A DNA stretch of 64,000 bases from an uncultured Microbacterium sp. Its GTDB lineage: Bacteria > Actinomycetota > Actinomycetes > Actinomycetales > Microbacteriaceae. A program made the position numbers and the translations under genes. Below are positions 57,417 through 64,000 of the stretch, one piece after another. Positions within the stretch are counted from its first letter, which is position 1, and every line of letters starts with the position of its first letter. The stretch spans positions 1 through 64,000 of the forward strand of contig NZ_FLQR01000006.1 of NCBI RefSeq assembly GCF_900078385.1, written 5' to 3'. The notes beneath the pieces were generated by a model, which worked only from the letters and a program-made list of their open reading frames with translations, did no database searches and was not told the DNA's origin.

Positions 57417-57671
57417 ATGCGCGCCCGCTCCGCCCTCGTCTACTCGGTGCTGCGTCTGCTGTTCTTCCTCGTGCCGTTCGGGATCATGATGCTGTTCCCG
57501 ATCTTCCGCGAGTACTACTGGCTGGCGGCCATCTTCGCGGCACTGATCGGGCTCAGCCTGTCGCTGCTCCTCCTGCGCAAGCCGCTGGATGACATGACCT
57601 CGGGGCTCCGCCGTCGGCGCGCGCAGGAGCGCACCGCGCCGAGCGACGAAGAAGCCGAAGACGCGGCCTGA
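57417..57671 (+). CDS. DUF4229 small membrane protein
   Basis: This 84-residue protein has two membrane helices (about 9-27 and 35-53) and a charged C-terminal tail, matching DUF4229. The family is found near menaquinone genes in many actinobacteria, as here, but has no known function. The ATG at 57417 has GGAGG directly upstream. It is divergent from the PLDc_N gene. Confidence 0.85.
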   Translation: MRARSALVYSVLRLLFFLVPFGIMMLFPIFREYYWLAAIFAALIGLSLSLLLLRKPLDDMTSGLRRRRAQERTAPSDEEAEDAA

Positions 57672-57692
57672 GCCGCGTCGCGGTCGTCCCCG

Positions 57693-58673
57693 TCAGCCGG
57701 CGAAGGCCCAGAACAGGAAGCCGCCGACGGCGATCGAGGTCAGCGACGTCAGCGCGAGGGCGACGACGAGCTCCCGCGGCAGACGGTAGGTCCAGACGAT
57801 GAGGATGGCCGCGGCCGCCGGGATGAGTGCGAGGAGCGTCAGCCAGGCGATCGGGTAGACGAGCGCGAGGACGACGGCGATCCCGAACGGCAGCAGGACG
57901 AGCACGGTGTACAGCACCTGGGTCGCGCGCTTGCCGATCCGCACCGTGAGGGTGCGCTTGCCCGCGACGCGGTCCTGGTCGATGTCGCGGAGGTTGTTCG
58001 CGAGCAGCACGGCGCACGCCAGCATCCCCGCCGCCACCGCGCCGAACCAGGCCTCCTGCGGCACGATGCCGACCTGCACGAAGGTCGTCCCGATCGTCGC
58101 GACGAGGCCGAAGAAGACGAAGACGAACAGCTCGCCGAGTCCGGCGTACCCGTACGGGCGCTTGCCGCCCGTGTAGAACCAGGCCGCGATGATGGCCGCG
58201 GCGCCGATCAGCAGCATCCACCAGTGCTGCGTCCGGACGACGACCGCGAGGCCGGCGATCGCAGCCAGCGCGAAGAACACCAGCGCGACGAGGAGCACGG
58301 TGCGCGGTGCGGCCTTGCGCGAAGCCGTGAGCCGCGCGGGACCCACCCGGTGATCGTCGGTGCCGCGGATGCCGTCGCTGTAGTCGTTGGCATAGTTCAC
58401 GCCGATCTGCAGCGCGACCGCGACGACCAGGCAGGCCAGCGAGATGACCCAGTGCAGCCGCGGCTCGACGAGCAGCGCCGCGCCGGTGCCGATGAGCACG
58501 GGGGTGACCGCGAGTGGAAGGGTCCGCAGGCGCGCGGCGCCGATCCAGTCGCCCAGTGTCGCCGGCGTCACCGCCCGCGGGTCGCGCGGGACGTGCGCCT
58601 TCTGCGGGTTCCCGCGGGGGTGCTTCTTCTTCGATCCGCCCTGGGGGCGCTTCTTCCGGGTGCTGGCTGCCAC
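57693..58673 (-). CDS. menA: 1,4-dihydroxy-2-naphthoate prenyltransferase
   Basis: MenA attaches the polyprenyl chain to 1,4-dihydroxy-2-naphthoate in the membrane. The 326 residues start with a basic Lys/Arg-rich extension (about 35 residues) and then about eight membrane helices. The prenyl-diphosphate motifs are NYANDYSDGIRGTDD (about 94-108) and NNLRDIDQDRVAGKRTL (about 222-238). It has a GTG start at 58673. Confidence 0.96.
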   Translation of the reverse strand: MAASTRKKRPQGGSKKKHPRGNPQKAHVPRDPRAVTPATLGDWIGAARLRTLPLAVTPVLIGTGAALLVEPRLHWVISLACLVVAVALQIGVNYANDYSDGIRGTDDHRVGPARLTASRKAAPRTVLLVALVFFALAAIAGLAVVVRTQHWWMLLIGAAAIIAAWFYTGGKRPYGYAGLGELFVFVFFGLVATIGTTFVQVGIVPQEAWFGAVAAGMLACAVLLANNLRDIDQDRVAGKRTLTVRIGKRATQVLYTVLVLLPFGIAVVLALVYPIAWLTLLALIPAAAAILIVWTYRLPRELVVALALTSLTSIAVGGFLFWAFAG

Positions 58674-58729
58674 GAGCAGTCATTGTAGGCCCCTGGCCGA
58701 TGTCGGCCCCGGCGGCGACAATGGCGGGC

Positions 58730-59116
58730 ATGCTGAGCATCGGCACGATCGTTCTGACCGTCGAAGACATCGCCCGCGCGAGCGCGTTCTGGACCGCGGC
58801 GCTCGGCTATCGGCACCGCAGCGCGCCGTCGGAGGACTGGACGATCCTCGACCCGCCGGAGAAGGCGCACTGGTCAGGACGGGAGGCGAGCATCGCCCTG
58901 TCCGTCACGGGCTACCCGCAGCACTACCCGCCCCGCATCCACCTCGACCTGTACGCCGAGGACCAGGCGGCCGAGGTGCAGCGGCTGCGGGCGCTCGGTG
59001 CGCGGGAGGTCGATTGGCACGGCTATCCCGCGGATGCCGACTGGATCGTCCTGGAGGACACGGAGGGCAACCGCTTCTGCGTCATCGCGACGGGACCCTT
59101 CACGGCCGACCGCTGA
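58730..59116 (+). CDS. VOC (glyoxalase-like) family protein
   Basis: This 128-residue single-domain vicinal-oxygen-chelate protein has TIVLTVEDIARASAFWTAALGY at the start and IVLEDTEGNRFCVI at the end, the usual metal-side strand. Its reaction is unknown. The start may be 58730 or the ATG three codons upstream. It lies alone between menA and menE, facing the latter. Confidence 0.85.
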   Translation: MLSIGTIVLTVEDIARASAFWTAALGYRHRSAPSEDWTILDPPEKAHWSGREASIALSVTGYPQHYPPRIHLDLYAEDQAAEVQRLRALGAREVDWHGYPADADWIVLEDTEGNRFCVIATGPFTADR

Positions 59117-59130
59117 GCGGCGCCGTGCGC

Positions 59131-60267
59131 TCAGCCGTCCGCGAGGGCGCGCAGCGCGGCGCGGTCGGGCTTGCCGCTCGGGAGGTGCGGCATCTCCTCG
59201 ACGAGCACGACGGCGCGGGGGCGGGCCGGGGCGCCGAGGGCGTCCGCGACGGCGGGGCGCACGACGGCGAGGAGATCGTCCGCGTCGCGACCCGCGGCGC
59301 GGGGCGCCACGACGACGGAGGCCTGTCCCCAGCGCTCGTCGGCGACGGGGACGACGACCGCGGAGGCGAGGCCGGGGAGGGCGCGCACGACATGCTCGAC
59401 GCGGTCGAGCGAGACGTTGATCCCGCCGGAGACGATGACGTTGTCGATGCGCCCGGTGACCCGGAGCATCCCGCCGTCGAACGTGCCGGCATCCCCCGTG
59501 CGGTACCAGCGGGTGCCGTCCGCATCGCGGAGGAACGTCGCCTCCGTGCGCTCGGGGTCGTCGAGATAGCCGTCCGCGAGCATGGGGCCGGACAGCTGCA
59601 CTTCGCCGTCCGTCACGCGGACGCCGACGCCGTCGAGAGGGACGCCGTCGTAGACGCAGCCCCCGCTCGTCTCCGATGAGCCGTACGTGCGCACGACGCG
59701 CGCCCCCGCGGCCGCCGCGCGCGCGGCGAGCGCGGCCGGCAGCGCCTGGCCGCCGACGAGGATGGCCTCGAAAGAGGCGAGCGCGGGGATGATCCGCGGG
59801 TCGGTCTCACCGGCGTCCAGCAGCGTCTGGAGCTGGGCCGGGACGAGCGACGTGTACGTGGGCACGCGCCGGCCACCCTCGCTGGAGGCCATGCCGGCGG
59901 CCGCGGCGGCGAAGGCCGCCGGATGAAACGGACCCGACAGGATCGCGGGCTCGCGGTCGGCGACCAGCGCGCGTACGAGCACCTGCACGCCGGCGATGTA
60001 GGACGGCGGCAGCGCGAGCAGCCACGAGCCGGAGCCGAGCCGGTCGGCGGTCGCGAGGGCACCGGAGGTCAGTGCCGCGCGGCTGAGCACGACGCTCTTC
60101 GGGTAGCCCGTCGATCCGGAGGTCGTGACGACGACGGCCGTGCCGGCCGGGACGTCCCGAGGCGCGGTCGCGCCGAGCGCGACGGCGGGACCGGCGCCCA
60201 GGACGGCGCCGCGCAGCGCGCGGAGCACGGCCCGCGCGTCGGCGGTGTCGACCGGCTCGAGTCGCAT
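59131..60267 (-). CDS. menE: o-Succinylbenzoate-CoA ligase
   Basis: MenE activates o-succinylbenzoate with CoA. The 378-residue AMP-forming ligase is short, as is usual for actinobacterial MenE. Motifs are VVTTSGSTGYPKSVVLS (about 46-62), RTYGSSETSGG near 185-195, YRTGDAG and the C-terminal PSGKPDRAAL with the catalytic Lys. Its ATG shares a base with the menB stop (TGATG), so it is coupled to menB. Confidence 0.93.
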   Translation of the reverse strand: MRLEPVDTADARAVLRALRGAVLGAGPAVALGATAPRDVPAGTAVVVTTSGSTGYPKSVVLSRAALTSGALATADRLGSGSWLLALPPSYIAGVQVLVRALVADREPAILSGPFHPAAFAAAAAGMASSEGGRRVPTYTSLVPAQLQTLLDAGETDPRIIPALASFEAILVGGQALPAALAARAAAAGARVVRTYGSSETSGGCVYDGVPLDGVGVRVTDGEVQLSGPMLADGYLDDPERTEATFLRDADGTRWYRTGDAGTFDGGMLRVTGRIDNVIVSGGINVSLDRVEHVVRALPGLASAVVVPVADERWGQASVVVAPRAAGRDADDLLAVVRPAVADALGAPARPRAVVLVEEMPHLPSGKPDRAALRALADG

Positions 60268-61169
60268 CAGTAGTGATACGGGTACGCGGACCAGTCCGGC
60301 TCGCGCTTCTCGAGGAACGCGTCGCGGCCCTCGACGGCCTCGTCCGTGCCGTAGGCGAGCCGGGTGGCCTCGCCGGCGAACACCTGCTGGCCGACCATGC
60401 CGTCGTCGACCGCGTTGAACGCGAACTTCAGCATCCGGATCGCCGTGGGCGACTTCCCCAGGATCGTGCGCGCCATCGCGATGGCCTCGCGCTCGAGGTC
60501 GGCGTGCGGGACGACGCGGTTGACGGCGCCCATCTCGTAGGCGCGCTGGGCCGAGTACTCCTCGGCGAGGAAGAACACCTCCCGTGCGACCTTCTGTCCC
60601 ACCTGGCGGGCCATGTAGGCCGACCCGTAGCCGGCGTCGAAGGAGCCGACGTCGGCGTCGGTTTGCTTGAACCGGCCGTGCTCGGCGGAGGCGATCGACA
60701 GATCGCACACGATGTGCAGCGAGTGCCCGCCGCCCGCGGCCCACCCGGGGATCACGGCGATGACGACCTTCGGCATGAACCGGATGAGCCGCTGCACCTC
60801 GAGGATGTGCAGGCGTCCGGCACGGGCGGGGTCGGCCACGGCGGTCTCGGAGTCCGAGTACTTGTAGCCGTCACGGCCCCGGATGCGCTGGTCGCCGCCG
60901 GAGCAGAACGCCCAGCCGCCGTCCTTCGCGCTCGGGCCGTTGCCGGTGAGCAGCACGACGCCGATCTTCGGGTCCTGCCGCGCGATGTCGAGCGCGCGGT
61001 ACAGCTCGTCGACGGTGTGCGGCCGGAAGGCGTTGCGCACCTCGGGCCGGTCGAAGGCGATGCGCGCGATCCGCCCGTCGAGGGAGACGTGGGCCGTGAT
61101 GTCGGAGTAGCCGTCGGCGCCGGGGGCCGGCATCCACTCGGTCGGGTCGAACAGGTCGGAAACGGTCAC
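60267..61169 (-). CDS. menB: 1,4-dihydroxy-2-naphthoyl-CoA synthase
   Basis: MenB closes the second ring in menaquinone synthesis. The 300-residue crotonase-fold enzyme has RPEVRNAFRPHTVDELYRA, AFCSGGDQRIRG (about 87-98), WAAGGGHSLH (about 145-154), the active-site DAGYGSAYMARQVGQKKARE-type segment and the C-terminal PDWSAYPYHY. It has a GTG start at 61169. It is coupled with menE. menC is not in this window. Confidence 0.96.
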   Translation of the reverse strand: MTVSDLFDPTEWMPAPGADGYSDITAHVSLDGRIARIAFDRPEVRNAFRPHTVDELYRALDIARQDPKIGVVLLTGNGPSAKDGGWAFCSGGDQRIRGRDGYKYSDSETAVADPARAGRLHILEVQRLIRFMPKVVIAVIPGWAAGGGHSLHIVCDLSIASAEHGRFKQTDADVGSFDAGYGSAYMARQVGQKVAREVFFLAEEYSAQRAYEMGAVNRVVPHADLEREAIAMARTILGKSPTAIRMLKFAFNAVDDGMVGQQVFAGEATRLAYGTDEAVEGRDAFLEKREPDWSAYPYHY

Positions 61170-61235
61170 CGGACCAGATTACGCGCCGGGTCCGCCGGCC
61201 CGGCGGCGAGGGATGCCGCGGCCTACGCTGGATCG

Positions 61236-61763
61236 GTGACTTCGAAGCTCCTCACCCTCGCGGCCGCGGCCGCGCTCCTCCTCACGCTCGGCGCGTGTTC
61301 CTCCTCCCCGACCGCCTCCCCCTCGAGCCCGACAGCGAGCGCTTCCGCCGACGGCGAGTGCGCGGGCGTCAGCGTGATCGTCGACGCGGGCGATCTCGCC
61401 GCGGCCGACGAGGTGTCGTCCGAGACGTGCGTGCTGGCGGATGCCGCGGTCCTCGCGGCCGACGCGTTCGCCGACGCGGGCGTGGAGACGGTGGGGACGA
61501 CGCAGTACCCCGATGACATCGTGTGCCGCGTCAACGGGTCCCCCGCCGCCGACGAGGTGCTGACGTCCGACGACGGCACCGCGTACACCGAGACGTGCGA
61601 GACCATGCCGGCCGCCTTCGCGTACTGGTCGCTGTGGGTCAAACCGGCCGACGGCGAGTGGGGCTACGCGACGGAGGGCGCCTCGACCCTCTCCCTCGAG
61701 CCGGGCGACAGCGTCGAGCTGCTCTTCACCCTCAACGGCGAACCGGCAGCGCCGACCCCGTGA
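61236..61763 (+). CDS. Lipoprotein, possibly DUF4430/transcobalamin-C-like
   Basis: This 175-residue secreted lipoprotein has a GTG start, a signal peptide and the lipobox LGAC (about 18-21), then a Ser/Pro/Thr linker. The mature part has pieces that recall the beta-grasp DUF4430 (transcobalamin C-terminal-like) domain: GVSVIVDAGDL, a VLAADAFADAGVETVG helix, DDIVCRVNG and WSLWVKPADGEWGY with a final LEPGDSVELLF. Four Cys may pair. The stop overlaps the GTG of the ECF transporter gene, so it is probably the extracellular binding part of that system. The domain match is by eye. Confidence 0.7.
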   Translation: MTSKLLTLAAAAALLLTLGACSSSPTASPSSPTASASADGECAGVSVIVDAGDLAAADEVSSETCVLADAAVLAADAFADAGVETVGTTQYPDDIVCRVNGSPAADEVLTSDDGTAYTETCETMPAAFAYWSLWVKPADGEWGYATEGASTLSLEPGDSVELLFTLNGEPAAPTP

Positions 61764-64000
61764 GCTTCCGGCCCGGACCGCTGAAAGCCGCGGCGGCCCT
61801 CGCCGCCGGCTTCATCGTCGTCCGGGTCGTCTACCGGGTGCTGTTCCACGGCGCCGACGGGAACGGCACCGTCCTGCTCGACCTGCCGAGCCTGCGTCTG
61901 CCACCGCCGTTCGCGCACGTCGTCGCACTCGGCCCCGCCACGACCGACGGTCTGTGGGCGGCCGCGATCAGCGCGGTGCCGATCGCGGCGACGATCCTCG
62001 TCTTCGGGGTGCTCAACGCCGCGCTCGATCTGCCCCGACTCCTCGCCCGGGGGGCGCGGCGCGGCCCGTTCCGCGGCATCGCGCGGATGCTGTCGGTCGC
62101 GTGGGCGACCCTCCCCGCGCTCGCGGACGCCGTCCGGGCGGTGCGTTTCGCGCGGCAGCTGCGCGGCGAGCGCCAGGGTGCCCGCATCCTCTCCCCCGTC
62201 CTCGAGCGCACCCTCGAACGGGCGACGGCCGTCGCCGCCGCCCTCGAGCTCCGCGGGTACGGCGGGCGGGGACTCGAGGGCGCGTGCGCCGAGCCGGTCT
62301 CCCTGCGCGGCGCGACGGTCGGGTTCGGCGACGCCCCGGTGCTGCGCATCGACGAGCTCGTGCTCGAGCCGGGCACGCTCGTCGTGGTGTCGGGGCCGAC
62401 CGGCGCGGGGAAGTCGACGCTGCTGCGCACCCTGAGCGGGCTGCACTCCCACGTCGACGGCGGCTCGCTCTCGGGGGGCGTGCACGTCGTCGGGCTCGAC
62501 CGGTCCGCCGTCCCGCCACGGGACACCGCCCGCGCGGTCGGTGTGGTGCTGCAGAACCCGCGGGACGCCTTCGCGACGACGGGCGTCGCGGACGAGATCG
62601 GCCTGGCCCTCGAGCTGCGCGGGGTGGCACCCGTGATCGTCGGCGCGCATGTCGCGGAGGTCGCCGGGCGGGTCGGGATCACGGCGCTCCTCGACCGCCC
62701 CCTCGCCGGCCTGTCGGCGGGAGAGGCCACACTCGTCGCGATCGCGGCCGCCGTCGTCGAGCAGCCGATCCTGCTGGTGGTCGACGAGCCTCTCGCCGAC
62801 CTCGACGTGGCGGCCCGGGCGCGCATCGCGCGTCTGCTGGACGTCCTCGCGCACGAGGCGGGGGTGTGCGTCGTCGTCGCGGAGCACCGCATCGCCGATC
62901 TGGCGGCCGCGGCCGACCGCATCCTGCGCATCGCGGACGGCGGACTCGAGGACGCGGTCGCCTCCGTGACGGCCGCTGCCGCGGAGATCCGCGCGTCGGC
63001 GGCGCGTCCGGTCGGGTCCACTCGGCGCGACGCCGACCTCCGACGGATCGGGGAGGCGACGGGGCTCTCGGTGTCGGGGGTGACGGTGCGGCACGGGGCC
63101 GCGACGGTCGTCGAGGATGCCGCACTGCGCCTGGATGCGGGCGAGATCGCCGCACTCACGGGGCCCAACGGCGCCGGGAAATCGAGCCTCCTCGCGGCGA
63201 TCGCGGTTCCGGCGCGCCGCGCGGCCGGCGACGTACGCGTCGACGGAGCACCGCCGCGCGGGCGGGCGATCGCCCTCGTCCCTGACGCGTCCGACGACCT
63301 GTTCCTGCGCGACCGCGTGGCCCTGGAGTGCCGGCATGCCGATCGGCGGGCCGGGCTGCCGCAGGATGCCACCGCCCGCCGCTTCGCGGCGTTCCTCGGC
63401 CTGGATGTCGGCGACCCGGCCTTCATCCGGCGTCTCCCCCAGCATCCGCGCGACCTGTCCGTCGGCGAGCGCCGCTGTCTCGCGATCGCCCTGCAGTCCG
63501 CGCACCGCCCCCGGGTCCTGCTCGTCGACGAACCGACCCGCGGCCTCGATCCCGAGGCCCGGATCCTCGTCGCAGGCGCGCTCTCCGCCGAGGCGGATGC
63601 CGGCGCGGCCGTGCTGATCGCGACGCACGACGCCGCGTTCGCCGGCGCGCTCGGCGCGCGCGTCATCCCCATCCGCGCGGGCCGGCTGCGGGAGCCGGCG
63701 GCCGCCGAGCAGGCCCTCGGTCGCGAGCCCGCCGCGCCTGGGGTCGACGCGACGCGCCCCGCGGCATCCGCCCGGGCGCGGACGCCGGCGCGCCCGAAGC
63801 CTGCCGCCCCGTCCCCCGCGCCCCATCCCGCCGGCGCCCCGCGCCCGTCCTCGCGGGCGGCCGGCCTCCGCCGGGCGGCCCTCGTCGCGGCGAACCTCGC
63901 GGCCCTCGCGGCGTTCACGTGGCCGCTCATGGCATCCGCCCTTCCGGGGGACGCGTACGCCGCCGTCCCGTTCATCGCCCTCGCGCTCGCTCCCGTCGCC
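61760..64000 (+). CDS. Single-chain ECF transporter: EcfT + two ATPase domains + membrane S-like domain (runs off window)
   Basis: The frame is open for 747 codons to the window edge. Residues 1-175 are an EcfT-like membrane part with coupling segment ALELRGYGG (161-169). ATPase 1 (about 180-395) has Walker A GPTGAGKST (212-220), Q265, LSAGE (318-322), Walker B ILLVVDEP (337-344) and H376. ATPase 2 (about 435-640) has GPNGAGKSS (468-476), LSVGE (566-570), VLLVDEP (586-592) and H623. An Ala/Pro/Arg linker (about 645-700) then leads to new membrane helices that look like an S component. The GTG at 61760 overlaps the lipoprotein stop (GTGA). The substrate may be a vitamin such as cobalamin. Confidence 0.85.
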   Translation, partial: MSFRPGPLKAAAALAAGFIVVRVVYRVLFHGADGNGTVLLDLPSLRLPPPFAHVVALGPATTDGLWAAAISAVPIAATILVFGVLNAALDLPRLLARGARRGPFRGIARMLSVAWATLPALADAVRAVRFARQLRGERQGARILSPVLERTLERATAVAAALELRGYGGRGLEGACAEPVSLRGATVGFGDAPVLRIDELVLEPGTLVVVSGPTGAGKSTLLRTLSGLHSHVDGGSLSGGVHVVGLDRSAVPPRDTARAVGVVLQNPRDAFATTGVADEIGLALELRGVAPVIVGAHVAEVAGRVGITALLDRPLAGLSAGEATLVAIAAAVVEQPILLVVDEPLADLDVAARARIARLLDVLAHEAGVCVVVAEHRIADLAAAADRILRIADGGLEDAVASVTAAAAEIRASAARPVGSTRRDADLRRIGEATGLSVSGVTVRHGAATVVEDAALRLDAGEIAALTGPNGAGKSSLLAAIAVPARRAAGDVRVDGAPPRGRAIALVPDASDDLFLRDRVALECRHADRRAGLPQDATARRFAAFLGLDVGDPAFIRRLPQHPRDLSVGERRCLAIALQSAHRPRVLLVDEPTRGLDPEARILVAGALSAEADAGAAVLIATHDAAFAGALGARVIPIRAGRLREPAAAEQALGREPAAPGVDATRPAASARARTPARPKPAAPSPAPHPAGAPRPSSRAAGLRRAALVAANLAALAAFTWPLMASALPGDAYAAVPFIALALAPVA

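Noticed and set aside
61664..63975. Very long minus-strand frames opposite the ECF transporter gene
   Set aside because: Low-complexity antisense frames; the plus-strand frame has two complete sets of ABC ATPase motifs.

Overview
The window looks like part of the chromosome of a high-GC actinobacterium of the family Microbacteriaceae, most likely a Microbacterium or close relative. The evidence is the very high GC content, the 16S and 23S rRNA sequences, the frequent GTG starts, the complete menaquinone pathway and the general gene content. This is inferred from sequence recognition, not from a database search. There is no phage, transposase, plasmid gene or CRISPR array. The non-ordinary parts are regulatory sites, repeats and decayed genes.

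Left end (1-6671): the start of a gene encoding a decapeptide-repeat protein runs off the window. It lies directly behind a complete 16S-23S-5S rRNA operon on the minus strand, which is driven by two near-identical tandem promoters. Region 6672-18900: a CoA-transferase, a DUF4184 membrane protein, tyrS, a SatD-type regulator with a coupled membrane protein, argH, a flavin oxidoreductase coupled to a trehalose-synthase-like GH13 enzyme, and several small genes around a MarR regulator.

Region 17797-24065 is a LacI-controlled sugar uptake operon: two permeases, a binding lipoprotein and a GH35 beta-galactosidase, with two operators at the promoter and a strong hairpin between the binding-protein and enzyme genes. 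Then follow a beta-CASP metallo-beta-lactamase protein and an aldo/keto reductase. Region 26661-28996 is an ECF sigma factor/anti-sigma module. Three copies of one promoter pattern (TGAACC, 16 bases, CGTG) lie in front of the sigma operon, a divergent DUF2231 membrane gene and a secreted lipoprotein, so the regulon can be read from the sequence.

Region 29012-34211: a cupin, an MFS exporter, a carboxymuconolactone decarboxylase-like protein, an atypical SDR, a second beta-galactosidase-like enzyme, and tRNA-Thr and tRNA-Met genes. Region 34275-40040: an M23 peptidase, an inositol-phosphatase family enzyme, a CrtI-like oxidoreductase, a membrane protein with a Pro/Gln tail, REP-like palindromes and an F420-dependent NADP reductase-like protein. 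Region 40138-44469: a MarR regulator and an operon (CatE/MhqO-like dioxygenase, MhqD-like hydrolase) that share a 14-bp palindrome, which suggests a quinone/catechol stress response. This region also holds three gene relics: a 28-residue stub of an LLM oxidoreductase, and an alpha-L-rhamnosidase joined by deletion to the end of an SDR gene. A tRNA-Tyr gene closes it.

Region 44543-61169: an FBP-domain protein, YajQ, a secreted M23 protein with seven FG-GAP/VCBS-type repeats, and a spread-out menaquinone cluster (polyprenyl synthase, menG, menF, menD, menA, menE, menB) mixed with fprA, PPK2 and small membrane proteins. menC is not in the window. Right end (61236-64000): a lipoprotein coupled to an unusual single-chain ECF transporter (EcfT, two ATPase domains and the start of a membrane S-like domain in one polypeptide) that runs off the window.
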